From Erythrobacteraceae bacterium CCH12-C2 (lineage in GTDB: Bacteria; Pseudomonadota; Alphaproteobacteria; Sphingomonadales; Sphingomonadaceae): 64,000 bases of DNA. The translations under genes were made by a program, and so were the position numbers. Below are positions 30,581-39,489 of the stretch, piece by piece. Under the pieces are notes generated by a model. That model saw only the letters and a program-made list of their open reading frames with translations, was not told the DNA's origin and ran no database searches. The DNA is taken from positions 62,001-126,000 of the forward strand of contig LSKF01000163.1 of assembly GCA_001556995.1 (NCBI GenBank), read 5' to 3'. Numbering within the stretch: position 1 is the first letter of the stretch; each line of letters opens with the position of its first letter.

Positions 30581-31874
30581 GAGGCTCCGGCCGGGTGGCC
30601 TCCTCCTCGTCCTCCACCACCAGCCGGATCTGGCTGAGATTGAGGATCGCGACGTAGAAGCCGATCACGGCAAGCGAGCTTGATCCGAGCAGCGCGAAGG
30701 CCGCGCCCTTGGCCCCATTCCAATCGATCGCCGCTTCCAGCAGCAGCAGCGCCAGCACCGTCGGCACCGCGCGCACGATAAAGGAGATATGCGCCTTGCC
30801 GGCCGACACAAGCAGCGATTCAAGGCTCGCGCCCACCAGCTCGACCGCGCCGGCAATGGCGAGGATCACCATCGCCCAGTAGAACACGCCGAAGGCCGGC
30901 CCTGCGATCAGTTCCAGCCCGATCCTGCCGAACGCCAGCGCGGTCACCACTGCGATGACCCCGCCGACTGCGGCGATATTGGCCATGCGCCGGGCAATCG
31001 TGAGTGACCGGTCGCGCGAATGCACCAGTTCGGGCAGGATCGCCTTGGACACGGTCTGCGCGAGGCTGACCAGCGCTTGCCCCAATTGGCTCGCCACTCG
31101 GAAACCTCCCGCCAGCGCCGCTCCGCCAAAGGTGCCGACGAGCAGGATCATCACCTGCTTGCCCGCCACCGAAAGGCTGCCCGAAAGGTTGGTCGAAACG
31201 ACGAAGCGCCAAGCGTCGCTGTGGCGCGCGGGGATGGTCTTGAGGCTGACCGCGCCCCACGACACCGGCTGCACCCGCATCGCCACCGCCCACAGCGTCA
31301 CTGCCACCGCGATTTCGGATGCGGCATAGGCCAGCACGAAGCCGGTGACATTGGGCATGAAGGCCAGCGCCAGCACTGCGCCCACAGTGCGGACCACCGG
31401 TTGCACCGCCTCGGCGGCTGCGGCGCGGCCATATTCGAAGTGGAGGCGCAGGATGCCGGTCGGTGTGGTGCGGATCGCCGCGAGGCTGACCGCGCAATAG
31501 CCAAAGGCGAGCCACAGCATCTCACGCGGGACATCGAGCCAATAGGGCGCGCTAATGATCACCACGCCCGCCAGAACGATCCCCAGAGCCACAGAGATAA
31601 AATCAAGCGCCACCGCAAAGCCGGTCGCCTCGCGCGCCTTGACCCGATCGACGCTCCCGCCGTCGCCGCTCGCGCCCCAGCGCACGATGAATTGCCATGT
31701 CTGGAAATTGGCAAGCCCGGTGATGGCCTGCCCCAGTGCCACGATCAGCGCGAAATGACCGAAGCCGACGGTGCCCAAGGTGCGCGCGGCAATGGCAAGG
31801 TAGACAAGGCTCAGCACCGCGTTGACCCCGCGCCCGCCCAGCAGCCAGCCCATATTGGCGAAAACCCGCTTCAC
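30564..31874 (-). CDS. Polysaccharide/lipopolysaccharide flippase (MOP family, Wzx-like)
   Basis: Inner-membrane protein of 436 residues with about 12-14 hydrophobic segments. It starts MKRVFANMGWLLGGRGVNAVLSLVYLAIAARTLG, typical of the PST/oligosaccharide-flippase group that moves lipid-linked glycans across the membrane. An acidic C-terminal tail (EDEEEA) is cytoplasmic. No glycosyltransferase is adjacent, so its glycan is unknown; it stands 20 kb from the polysaccharide locus at the end of the window. Confidence 0.82.
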   Translation of the reverse strand: MKRVFANMGWLLGGRGVNAVLSLVYLAIAARTLGTVGFGHFALIVALGQAITGLANFQTWQFIVRWGASGDGGSVDRVKAREATGFAVALDFISVALGIVLAGVVIISAPYWLDVPREMLWLAFGYCAVSLAAIRTTPTGILRLHFEYGRAAAAEAVQPVVRTVGAVLALAFMPNVTGFVLAYAASEIAVAVTLWAVAMRVQPVSWGAVSLKTIPARHSDAWRFVVSTNLSGSLSVAGKQVMILLVGTFGGAALAGGFRVASQLGQALVSLAQTVSKAILPELVHSRDRSLTIARRMANIAAVGGVIAVVTALAFGRIGLELIAGPAFGVFYWAMVILAIAGAVELVGASLESLLVSAGKAHISFIVRAVPTVLALLLLEAAIDWNGAKGAAFALLGSSSLAVIGFYVAILNLSQIRLVVEDEEEATRPEPPSTPA

Positions 31875-31890
31875 GTCAGATACCCAACCC

Positions 31891-32044
31891 GTCGCCCCGT
31901 GCCTGACACGGGGCTAGGCATTTTCTTGCGGTCATTTTGATGTGCGATTGTGAGGCTCATCCAGCGATCCGACGGCGACCGCCATCTTCCATTCAATGCG
32001 TGCGCCAGAAAGGAAGCCGAGCCCCGTGTCAAGCATGGGGCGAC
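31891..32044. repeat. REPIN-like double hairpin, family 4
   Basis: Inverted 24-bp units at 31891-31914 and 32021-32044 (GTCGCCCCGTGCCTGACACG and its near copy, 22 of 24 identical after inversion) with a 106-bp interior. Each unit holds its own CCCCGTG/CACGGGG-type hairpin; one base of this stem differs in the right unit. The interior contains no gene. It lies upstream of the flippase start and after the stop of the dehydrogenase gene transcribed toward it. Confidence 0.7.
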
Positions 32045-32059
32045 GCGGCCGGCGGCATC

Positions 32060-33565
32060 TCACCCCATGGTCGGGATGACGAAGGCGTTTGACCCGTCAC
32101 CGCCGCCGTCGGGCCAGCGCTGGGTGATCTTCTTGTTCTTGGTCCAGAACCTCAGGCCCTCGGTGCCATATTGGTCAATGTCGCCAAAGCCCGAACGCTT
32201 CCACCCGCCGAACGAATGGTAGGCAACCGGCACCGGGATCGGCACATTGATGCCGACCATACCCACGTTCACCCGCGCCGCGAACTCGCGCGCGGCGTGG
32301 CCGTTGCGGGTGAAGATCGCGACGCCGTTGCCGTATTGGTGTTCGGAGGGCAGCCGCACCGCCTCCTCAAAATCCGCCGCGCGCACGATCTGGAGGACGG
32401 GGCCGAAGATTTCCTCCTGATAGGATTTCATCTGCGGCGTAACGTGGTCGATCAGGGTCGGGCCGACGAAGAAGCCTTTCTCGTGCCCCTGCAGCGTGAA
32501 CCCGCGCCCGTCGACGACGATCTCCGCCCCCTCTTCCTCGGCGGTGGTGATCCACTGTTCGATCCGCGCCTTGTGTTCGGGCGTGACGACGGGGCCGTAA
32601 TCCGCGTCGGGATCGTTCGAGACCCCGATGCGCAGTTTGGCGATGGACGTGAGCAGCTTTTCCTTGAGCCGTTCGGCCGTCTCCTCACCCACCGGCACCA
32701 CCACCGGCAACGCCATGCAGCGTTCCCCCGCCGAGCCGAAGGCCGCGCCGGTCAGATCGGTGACGACCTGATCGAGGTCAGCGTCTGGCAGCACGATCCC
32801 GTGGTTCTTCGCTCCGCCGAAGGCCTGCACGCGCTTGTTGTTGGCCGAGCCGCGGGCGTAGATGTATTGCGCGATGTCCGAGCTCCCCACAAAACTGATC
32901 GCGGCGATATCGGGATGATCGATGATCGCATCGACCATTTCCTTGTCGCCGTGGACGACCTGCAGCAGGCCTTCAGGCGCGCCCGCTTCGAGGAACAGTT
33001 CGGCCAGCCGCACCGGCACGGAAGGATCGCGCTCCGAGGGCTTCAGGATAAAGGCGTTCCCCGCCGCGCAGGCCATGCCGAACATCCACATCGGGATCAT
33101 CGCCGGAAAGTTGAACGGGGTAATCCCCGCGCCGATGCCGAGCGGCTGGCGCATCGAATAGACATCGATCCCCGGCCCCGCGCCGTGGGTGTATTCGCCC
33201 TTCATGATCTGCGGAATGCCGCAGGCATATTCGATCACTTCGAGGCCCCGCTGCACATCGCCGCGCGCATCGGGCACCGTCTTGCCGTGTTCGCTGGAGA
33301 GCATCTCGGCGAGGCTCTGCATGTTCGCCTCGACCAGTTCTTTGAAGGCGAACATCACCCGCGCGCGCCGCTGCGGGTTGGTGGCGGCCCAACCGGGCTG
33401 CACGCGCTTCGCCGTCTCCACTGCGCGGGCGAGCAGCGCGGCATCGCCCAACGCGACCTCGGCCTGCACTTCGCCGGTCGAGGGGTTCCAGATGGCGTGC
33501 TTGCGGGTAGGGGCGGTGGTCTCGCCGACGATAAAGTGGTCGATCTGACGCAGGGTCTGGGTCAT
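32060..33565 (-). CDS. mmsA: Methylmalonate-semialdehyde dehydrogenase (CoA-acylating)
   Basis: NAD+ and CoA-dependent oxidation of (methyl)malonate semialdehyde to propionyl-/acetyl-CoA in valine and inositol catabolism. The 501-residue protein has ITPFNFPAMIPMWMFGMA, FVGSSDIAQYIY, FGGAKNHGIVLPDA and the catalytic Cys283 in SAGERCMAL. The start MTQTLRQIDHF is chosen over a longer frame because it matches family N-termini. It is a single gene, with no other mms or iol genes in the window, so whether it serves valine or inositol breakdown is open. Confidence 0.93.
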   Translation of the reverse strand: MTQTLRQIDHFIVGETTAPTRKHAIWNPSTGEVQAEVALGDAALLARAVETAKRVQPGWAATNPQRRARVMFAFKELVEANMQSLAEMLSSEHGKTVPDARGDVQRGLEVIEYACGIPQIMKGEYTHGAGPGIDVYSMRQPLGIGAGITPFNFPAMIPMWMFGMACAAGNAFILKPSERDPSVPVRLAELFLEAGAPEGLLQVVHGDKEMVDAIIDHPDIAAISFVGSSDIAQYIYARGSANNKRVQAFGGAKNHGIVLPDADLDQVVTDLTGAAFGSAGERCMALPVVVPVGEETAERLKEKLLTSIAKLRIGVSNDPDADYGPVVTPEHKARIEQWITTAEEEGAEIVVDGRGFTLQGHEKGFFVGPTLIDHVTPQMKSYQEEIFGPVLQIVRAADFEEAVRLPSEHQYGNGVAIFTRNGHAAREFAARVNVGMVGINVPIPVPVAYHSFGGWKRSGFGDIDQYGTEGLRFWTKNKKITQRWPDGGGDGSNAFVIPTMG

Positions 33566-33705
33566 GGGGATTGGGGTCTCCTGTCTCTGCCGCCCCAATG
33601 CCCCCCACAGGCGCGCCATGCAAGGCCTGCGGCGCCCTGCAAAAGTGCTGGCATCCGCAAGCGGGGAAGGGCACGGTAAGGCGGCGATGGAGGAAGGGAC
33701 GAATA

Positions 33706-34686
33706 ATGGGACCAGGCAAGGGATGGCTGCGGATCGCTCTGATCGCAGCACTGGCTATGGCCTGCGCGATGATCGGAGCTTCGCTTCAGGCGCAGGATGA
33801 GGAAGGCGCGCCCCTTGTGGAAGAGACGGTGTTCATACCCAACACGCTGGCACTCGCCGCCACCGGATATACCTTCACCGAAGGCCCGGCGTGGGATGGC
33901 GCGCGGCTAATCTTCAGCGATATTCCGGGCAACACGGTCTACGTGCTCACCCCCGGTGAGGGTCAGCCGCCGGTGCTCTACACGCCGAGCGCCAATGCCA
34001 ATGGCCACACCTTTGACCGTCAGGGGCGGCTTATCAATGCCGAACATGGCAGCGGCGAAATCACCCGCTGGACGCCTGAGGGCGGTCGCCAGACCATCGT
34101 CGCCGTCTACCAGGGCAAGCGCCTCAACAGCCCCAATGACGTCGTGGTGCGCAGCGACGGGCTGATCCTGTTCACCGATCCGCCCTATGGCCTTGGCGAG
34201 CGCACGAGCGAGGTGGGCTTTTCCGGGGTGTTTGCGCTCGACGAGGCAAGCGGGCGCATGGTGCTGATCGACAATGCCTTGTCGCGCCCCAACGGCCTTG
34301 CGCTTTCGCCCGATGAGCGCGTGCTCTATGTCGGCGACACCGCGACCCAGACCCTGTGGGCTTATGACCTTGCGGCTGACGGCACGGCTTCGGGCAAGCG
34401 CCTCGTCGTCGACGTGACTGACGAGAGCAAGCCGGGCCGGGTCGATGGGGTGCGGGTGGATAGCGTCGGGCGAGTATACTTCACCTGTCCCGGCGGGCTG
34501 TGCGTGGTGGATCCGGCGACGGGCGCCGTGGTGGCACGGCTCGCCACGCCCAAGCGCGCGACCAACCTTGCGTGGGGCGGGGCCGATCTGTCCGAGCTCT
34601 ACATCACCGCGCTGACCGATGTGTACCGGGTGAAGACCCGCGCGAAGGGCATCGGATCGTCATCGCGGGCCGTGCCCAAGCCCTGA
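33706..34686 (+). CDS. SMP-30/gluconolactonase-family exported protein
   Basis: Six-bladed beta-propeller hydrolase of the SMP-30/lactonase family, 326 residues with a signal peptide at about 1-29 (WLRIALIAALAMACAMIGASLQAQ). Family segments are FTEGPAWDGARLIFSDI (metal-ligand Glu), NANGHTFDRQGRLINAEHG, NSPNDVVVRSDGLILFTDPPYG and PNGLALSPDERVLYVGD. It probably opens a sugar lactone or similar ester in the periplasm. GGAGGAAGG precedes the chosen ATG. Divergent from mmsA with about 140 bp between starts. Confidence 0.87.
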   Translation: MGPGKGWLRIALIAALAMACAMIGASLQAQDEEGAPLVEETVFIPNTLALAATGYTFTEGPAWDGARLIFSDIPGNTVYVLTPGEGQPPVLYTPSANANGHTFDRQGRLINAEHGSGEITRWTPEGGRQTIVAVYQGKRLNSPNDVVVRSDGLILFTDPPYGLGERTSEVGFSGVFALDEASGRMVLIDNALSRPNGLALSPDERVLYVGDTATQTLWAYDLAADGTASGKRLVVDVTDESKPGRVDGVRVDSVGRVYFTCPGGLCVVDPATGAVVARLATPKRATNLAWGGADLSELYITALTDVYRVKTRAKGIGSSSRAVPKP

Positions 34687-34696
34687 TCCGACTGAC

Positions 34697-35014
34697 TTAG
34701 TCAAAAATATCGAAGATCGATCCGCGCTTGCGGCGATAGCCATATTCGCCGCGCTCACCATATTCCCCGCGTTCGCCTGCTTCGCCATAGCCGTGATAGC
34801 CGGGCTGATAGGGTGGCGGCGCGGCAGGCCGCGGCGCGGTGGGCGCGACAGGCGGAGCGGGGGGCACCATGGCCGAGGCAGCGGCCATCAGCTTTTCCAG
34901 CTCGCCCCGGTCAAGCCAAACCCCGCGGCACGTGGGGCACATGTCGAACTGCACCCCGTCCCGGTCCACGGTCTGCATGGAACTGTTGTCGTTGGGGCAT
35001 AGGAGCAGTGGCAT
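34697..35014 (-). CDS. Zinc-ribbon (zf-TFIIB-like) protein with glycine/glutamate-rich tail
   Basis: 105-residue protein starting MPLLLCPNDNSSM with a CPTCRGVWLDRGELEKL motif at about 26-42, the core of the zf-TFIIB-like family of small bacterial proteins of unknown role. The first knuckle has only one Cys (CPND instead of CPxC), so zinc binding may use three cysteines or another ligand. The middle is proline/alanine-rich and the tail carries GERGEY repeats and ends RGSIFDIFD. Convergent with the SMP-30 gene, 10 bases between stops. Confidence 0.8.
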   Translation of the reverse strand: MPLLLCPNDNSSMQTVDRDGVQFDMCPTCRGVWLDRGELEKLMAAASAMVPPAPPVAPTAPRPAAPPPYQPGYHGYGEAGERGEYGERGEYGYRRKRGSIFDIFD

Positions 35015-35085
35015 GGGTTTTTCTTTCTCGGAGGATAAACCTTAGGAATTAGAACAGCTTTCAGGCATTAATGCGGCAGCGCCCC

Positions 35086-36444
35086 TCAACGGCTTGAAGG
35101 GATCAGTGTGATCTCCGTCTGGCGCCCGTCGATGTAGCGCACGGTCTTGCCGTCGAAAAAGGCGTCCTCCTCGGTACGGAAATCAACCCGCTGGCCACCC
35201 CATTCGGGCACGGCGGCATAGGAGGTGAGCTCGATCGACCACGCCGTGTTCGCCCGGATCGGGCCGCTCCCGCGCACATCGGGCTTCTGGTTGTCCCAAA
35301 AGCCGATGGACGGTCCCGCGCCGTGGCCGTGATAGCCGATGGGATGGGTGTAAATCGAGGGATCAAGCCCCGCCGCAATACTATCGGCGCGGGCTTGGGC
35401 CAAAGCATCATTCCCGCTGATGCCCACCTTGAAGGCGCGGGTGAGGAAATCCTGCACCTTGTTGCTGTTCGCCAGCCCAGCGCGCAGCCCCGCCGGGGCC
35501 TCTTTCTCGCCGGGCCTCAGCACATAGGCAAGGTGCTGGGTATCGGTGTTGAGCCGCAGGTAGGTGATGCCGAAATCGGTCCAGAGGAGGTCGCCGGGCT
35601 GGATCACTTCCTCGCCCTCCAGCATCCCTTTCACCCCCTGCCGCTGGATGGCGACCGAGGGGTGGAACCATGGGGTGAGGCCCAAGCCCATCAGCCGGTC
35701 CCGATACCACCATTGCACCTCTTCGGCGGTGGTGACGCCGGGGGTGATGACCTGCCTCGAAAACGCTTCGCCGATCACCGCATGGGCGATGCGTACCACG
35801 GTGGGATAAAGCGCCATCTCGGCTGGTGTACGGGTTTCGAGCCAGCGGATCGCCAGCCCCTCGCCGCTCACCACCCGCGCTTGCAGGGCGGGGGGCAGGG
35901 CGGCCATGAACTTGCCGTACTGGCTCAGTGTCATGCCGTCGGCGAATTGGTAGAGATCGGAGGAATTGACTGCGATTTTCGTCGGGTTGCGGGCGGCGAT
36001 GATCTCGGCGACGGCGGCCCATTGGTCGGGCCGCTTGTCGGGGTCCCAAGCGGGGGCGAACAGCCCGCCGAGGCCATAGCGGCTGACGGTGAGGCGCTCG
36101 ACCGGTTTGCCTTCGCCCGGATCGTGGAAGATCAGAATGGTGCGGCGACGCGCATGCATGTTCTCGGCATCGAGCATGGTGGCGACCACCGGCTCTTCAA
36201 AATATTCGCGCGCGACCAGCAGCCACAGGTCGATCCCCTCGGCGCGCATGATCTGGGGGATGATGGTGTCGAGCCGTTCGCGCAGGATGCGATTTTCGAG
36301 GTCGGCACGCTCGCGCGGCGGCAAGATGCGGGGGAGGGCGGGGGCGGCCTGCTCAGTCTCGCTGAGGCCCGGCGGCTCTTGGCCCCAAGCGGGCGCCGCC
36401 GCCAGCAGCGCCGCTGCCCCGATGAGTGCCGCCCGTCCGATCAT
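35086..36444 (-). CDS. M24-family metallopeptidase (Xaa-Pro peptidase-like), exported
   Basis: Pita-bread-fold protein of 452 residues from the chosen ATG, with signal peptide IGRAALIGAAALLAAAPAWGQ. The C-terminal domain shows the expected metal-site pattern: LLWTDFGITYLRLNTDTQH (Asp ligand), HPIGYHGHGAGPSIGFWD (His), WSIELTSY (Glu) and a late EEDAFF (Glu). The second Asp of the usual pair is not in its normal context, so activity is uncertain. A start 7 codons upstream is also open. No operon partner. Confidence 0.82.
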   Translation of the reverse strand: MIGRAALIGAAALLAAAPAWGQEPPGLSETEQAAPALPRILPPRERADLENRILRERLDTIIPQIMRAEGIDLWLLVAREYFEEPVVATMLDAENMHARRRTILIFHDPGEGKPVERLTVSRYGLGGLFAPAWDPDKRPDQWAAVAEIIAARNPTKIAVNSSDLYQFADGMTLSQYGKFMAALPPALQARVVSGEGLAIRWLETRTPAEMALYPTVVRIAHAVIGEAFSRQVITPGVTTAEEVQWWYRDRLMGLGLTPWFHPSVAIQRQGVKGMLEGEEVIQPGDLLWTDFGITYLRLNTDTQHLAYVLRPGEKEAPAGLRAGLANSNKVQDFLTRAFKVGISGNDALAQARADSIAAGLDPSIYTHPIGYHGHGAGPSIGFWDNQKPDVRGSGPIRANTAWSIELTSYAAVPEWGGQRVDFRTEEDAFFDGKTVRYIDGRQTEITLIPSSR

Positions 36445-36506
36445 CTCCGCCCCCTTGCCTGTCATACCCTGACAGTGGCGCGGGGACGGGCGGGGATCAA
36501 GCGGGC

Positions 36507-37289
36507 TTATTCGCTCCCATCGTCGAACCCGATCCGTTCGGCCGCGGCGCCGCTCATGATGAAGCCGATGGGACGCTCGGTTTCCTCCTGCAGATGCGCG
36601 ATCAGGCTCGCGGTGCGGGCGAGGAGCGAGATGCCCTTCAAGGCCGCGAGCGGGAAGCCTGCGTCGAGCATCACCGCCGGAATCGCGCCGTTGACGTTGA
36701 TCGGGAGCGAGCGGCCGATGGCCTCGGGCAGCACCTCTTCGATGGTGCGCAGCATGGCGATGTGCGGGCCTTCCATCCCATGCTCCTTGGCCAGCGCCAG
36801 CAAGCGGTGCGCACGCGGATCGCCGCCCGAATGCTGGGGGTGGCCGAAGCCGGGGATTGCCTTCTTCTCGGCCCGCAAGGCTTTGATCGCAGCGGTGGCG
36901 GCGGCGGCGGGATCGCTGTCTTCAGCGTCAGCCACAATCTGCGCGTAAAACTTGCCCGCGACCTCAGCGCTGCCCAGCACCACGCTCCCGCAGCCGAGCA
37001 GCCCCGCTGCAACCGCCCCATGGAAGGCCTCAGGCGCAGCGGCGTAGGTCATGCGGGTGGCGACCACGCTCGGCACCAGCCCGTGTTCGGCAATCGCGCA
37101 CAGGACCGCGTCAGCCAGCGCTTTCTGCGGGGGCGAGGGCATAGTGCCGGTCACCAGCAGCCAGAAATAGCTGGTGAAATCGACATGGCCGATCACTTCG
37201 GAGCACAGGTCCAGCCCTCGCACGGTGATGCTGGTGGCATCGGAGGTGCAGATCGAGGTGACAGCGTTGTCCTGCTTGCCGATGCGCAT
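36507..37289 (-). CDS. Citryl-CoA lyase-like protein (citrate synthase superfamily)
   Basis: A short 260-residue citrate-synthase-fold protein. The active-site loop GFGHPQHSGGDPRAHRL with His150 is present. The catalytic Asp of citrate synthase (motif NVDF) is replaced by Asn200 in LPINVNGAIPAVML, which argues against normal citrate synthase activity and for cleavage of a citryl-CoA-like thioester. The start MRIGKQDNAV follows AAGGA. It is divergent from a CaiB/BaiF CoA transferase across a 91-bp region holding a doubled palindrome; the pair suggests that an organic acid is first charged with CoA and then split. Confidence 0.78.
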   Translation of the reverse strand: MRIGKQDNAVTSICTSDATSITVRGLDLCSEVIGHVDFTSYFWLLVTGTMPSPPQKALADAVLCAIAEHGLVPSVVATRMTYAAAPEAFHGAVAAGLLGCGSVVLGSAEVAGKFYAQIVADAEDSDPAAAATAAIKALRAEKKAIPGFGHPQHSGGDPRAHRLLALAKEHGMEGPHIAMLRTIEEVLPEAIGRSLPINVNGAIPAVMLDAGFPLAALKGISLLARTASLIAHLQEETERPIGFIMSGAAAERIGFDDGSE

Positions 37290-37300
37290 GGGAAGTCCTT

Positions 37301-37332
37301 TTTGATATTCGAAGTTGATTTCGTTATACGAA
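37301..37332. promoter_or_regulatory. Doubled palindromic operator A (IclR-type candidate)
   Basis: Pattern TTTG-N5-CGAA-N6-TTCG-N5-CGAA, centred between divergent genes. The N6 is GTTGAT and contributes a -35-like TTGATT for the rightward promoter, with a -10-like TAGTGT at 17-bp spacing or TATAGT at 15 bp. An equivalent site with identical spacing lies at 41359-41390. The IclR gene two positions downstream is the obvious candidate binder. Confidence 0.7.
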
Positions 37333-37380
37333 TAATATAGTGTCTCATGCAGAATTAGGCAAGCAGATGGGATGTGTTGG

Positions 37381-38541
37381 ATGACCGCTCGGCCACTCGC
37401 AGGCATTACCGTGCTCGAAATGGGCACCTTTATCACCGGGCCTGCCGCCGGGATGCTGCTGGCCGACATGGGCGCGGACGTCATCAAGGTCGAGCAGCCC
37501 GTCACCGGCGACCCGTTCCGTTCGTTTCGCGGCGGGCTCTATGCCCCGCATTTCCAGACCTATAACCGCAACAAGCGTTCCATCACGATTGATCCCAAGA
37601 AGGAAAGCGATCTTTTGATCCTCGATCAATTGGTCGCAACCGCGGACGTGTTCATCCAGAATTTCCGCCCCGGGGTCGCGGCGCGCCTGAATGTCGATGC
37701 TGCGCGGCTGCAGGGGATCAACCCGGCGCTCGTCTATGCCTCGATCTCGGGCTTCGGCAGCGAGGGGCCGGAGCGGGATCGCCCCGCCTTCGACACCGTT
37801 GCCCAGGCCGCCAGCGGGTTCCTGCGCCTGCTGGTCAACCCGCAGCACCCCCGCGTGGTCGGCCCGGCCATCGCCGATGCCATGACCGGGTTCTACACCG
37901 CGCTCGGCATCCTCGCCGCACTCAACGAGCGTCACACCACGGGCAAGGGGCGTATTGTGGAAACCTCGATGTTCGAGGCGATGTGCCACTTCAATCTGGA
38001 TGATTTCACCCACCTGCTGTCCGACAATCAGGTGATGGGGCCATACTCCCGCCCCCACGTCTCGCAGAGCTACGTGTTCCAATGCGCCGACGGCAAATGG
38101 CTCGCGCTGCACATGTCCTCGCCGCCGAAGTTCTGGGAGAACCTCGCCGCCGCCGTGGGCCAGCCCGATATGCTGGAGCGCCCCGCCTTTGCCAGCCGCG
38201 AGGCGCGGATTGCGCATTATGAGGATGTGGTCGCGCACCTCGCCCCGATCTTCGCCACCAAGCCCCGCGCCGAATGGGCCGAGACGCTGACCCGGCTCGA
38301 AGTGCCCAATTCGCCGGTCTATGACACCGCCGAGGTGCTCGCCACCGAACAGGCCAAGGTGCTCGGTCTCGAAGTCACCGACCCGGATGGTCCGCATGGC
38401 GAGTTCCGCACGATCCGTTTTCCGGTGAGCTTCGATGGCGAGCGGATGGACAGCGTCACCGCGCCCCCGGTATTGGGAGCCGACGACGCCAACGTCCGCC
38501 GCAGCATCGAAAGGCCAGCGCATGGGATACGAAGGGGCTGA
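37381..38541 (+). CDS. CaiB/BaiF (family III) CoA transferase
   Basis: Transfers CoA between carboxylic acids. The 386-residue protein has PLAGITVLEMGTFITGPAAGMLLADMGADVIKVE at the N-terminus, FIQNFRPGVAARL, and the probable catalytic Asp in GPAIADAMTGFYTALGILAAL. A GTG nine bases upstream is an alternative start. The 3' end overlaps the IclR gene by 20 bases, so both are on one messenger. With the divergent lyase it would activate a di- or tricarboxylate for cleavage; the substrate is unknown. Confidence 0.9.
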   Translation: MTARPLAGITVLEMGTFITGPAAGMLLADMGADVIKVEQPVTGDPFRSFRGGLYAPHFQTYNRNKRSITIDPKKESDLLILDQLVATADVFIQNFRPGVAARLNVDAARLQGINPALVYASISGFGSEGPERDRPAFDTVAQAASGFLRLLVNPQHPRVVGPAIADAMTGFYTALGILAALNERHTTGKGRIVETSMFEAMCHFNLDDFTHLLSDNQVMGPYSRPHVSQSYVFQCADGKWLALHMSSPPKFWENLAAAVGQPDMLERPAFASREARIAHYEDVVAHLAPIFATKPRAEWAETLTRLEVPNSPVYDTAEVLATEQAKVLGLEVTDPDGPHGEFRTIRFPVSFDGERMDSVTAPPVLGADDANVRRSIERPAHGIRRG

Positions 38542-39352
38542 CCCCCCAGGTAACGGGGAAGCCACGAAGAACCCCGAATACCTCTCGACGCTTGAACGCG
38601 GCCTCAGGGTCTTGAAGGCGTTTGACGAGGATCATCCCGAGATGACCCTCAGCGAGGTTGCGGCCAAGACTGGGCTTCCCCCCGCAGTGGCGCGGCGCTG
38701 CCTGATAACGCTGGTAGAGCTCGGCTATGTCGGCCAGCACGAGCGCAAGTTCCTGCTGCGCCCGGCAGTGCTGACGATCGGTTCGGCCTTCCTTGCTTCG
38801 ATGCAGATCGAACAGGTGGTGCTGCCACCCTTGCAGGCCCTGCGCGACCAGACCGGCGACAGCGCCAGCCTGGCGGTGCTATCCGGCACCGATATCCTTT
38901 ATGTCGCCCATGTCTCGACCGACCGGCGGTTTCGTGTGGCGGCAGGGGTCGGCACGCGCTTTCCCTTCCATGCGACCTCGCTGGGCAAGGCGATCGCGGC
39001 CTATCTGCCCGATGGCGAGCGCGCGGAGCTGATCGCCGGCACGCCGTTCCAGCGCTTTACCGAACGCACCGTCACCGACCGCGAGGCGCTTGCCGAGCGG
39101 TTCCAGCTGATAGCCGAACGCGGCTATGATTCGGCCCTCGACGAGCTCGATTACGGGATCGTCTCGGTCGCGATGCCGATCTTCGGGCGTGGCGGGCGGG
39201 TAATTGCCTCGATCAACTGCTCCACCTCTACCACGCGCATATCGCAAGACGAGCTGGTCCGTACCCGCCTGCCGCTGCTGCGCAATGCCGCGGGCGAGAT
39301 CGAGGCCTCGCTGAGACGCTGGCCCGCGCTGGAGGCGAGCTTGCGGCCCTGA
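38522..39352 (+). CDS. IclR-family transcriptional regulator
   Basis: 276-residue regulator with an N-terminal winged helix (YLSTLERGLRVLKAFDEDHPEM, TLSEVAAKTGLPPAVARRCLITLVELGYV) and a C-terminal effector domain (HATSLGKAIAAYLPDGER, VSVAMPIFGRGGRVIASIN). The PcaR/PobR-like subgroup of IclR proteins responds to aromatic or dicarboxylic acids. Cotranslated with the CoA transferase. It probably binds the doubled TTCG/CGAA operators at 37301 and 41359. Confidence 0.9.
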   Translation: MGYEGADPPGNGEATKNPEYLSTLERGLRVLKAFDEDHPEMTLSEVAAKTGLPPAVARRCLITLVELGYVGQHERKFLLRPAVLTIGSAFLASMQIEQVVLPPLQALRDQTGDSASLAVLSGTDILYVAHVSTDRRFRVAAGVGTRFPFHATSLGKAIAAYLPDGERAELIAGTPFQRFTERTVTDREALAERFQLIAERGYDSALDELDYGIVSVAMPIFGRGGRVIASINCSTSTTRISQDELVRTRLPLLRNAAGEIEASLRRWPALEASLRP

Positions 39353-39489
39353 CGGGTGAACTGGCCTAAGTCCCTGACTGGTCTCAGTATCTCTACGGAA
39401 TGCGCGTCTGATCTTTTGCAACGGTGGCAAGGGTAAGCAAGCCCGCGCCACAGGGTGTTCATGCCCGCGAAGCAAGAGAACGGAACGTC

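Noticed and set aside
32171..33679. 502-codon plus-strand frame opposite mmsA
   Set aside because: Shadow frame; the minus strand encodes a complete aldehyde dehydrogenase with its catalytic Cys.
35323..36948. 541-codon plus-strand frame over the M24 peptidase and citryl-CoA lyase genes
   Set aside because: It crosses two real minus-strand genes and their gap and has no recognisable domain.
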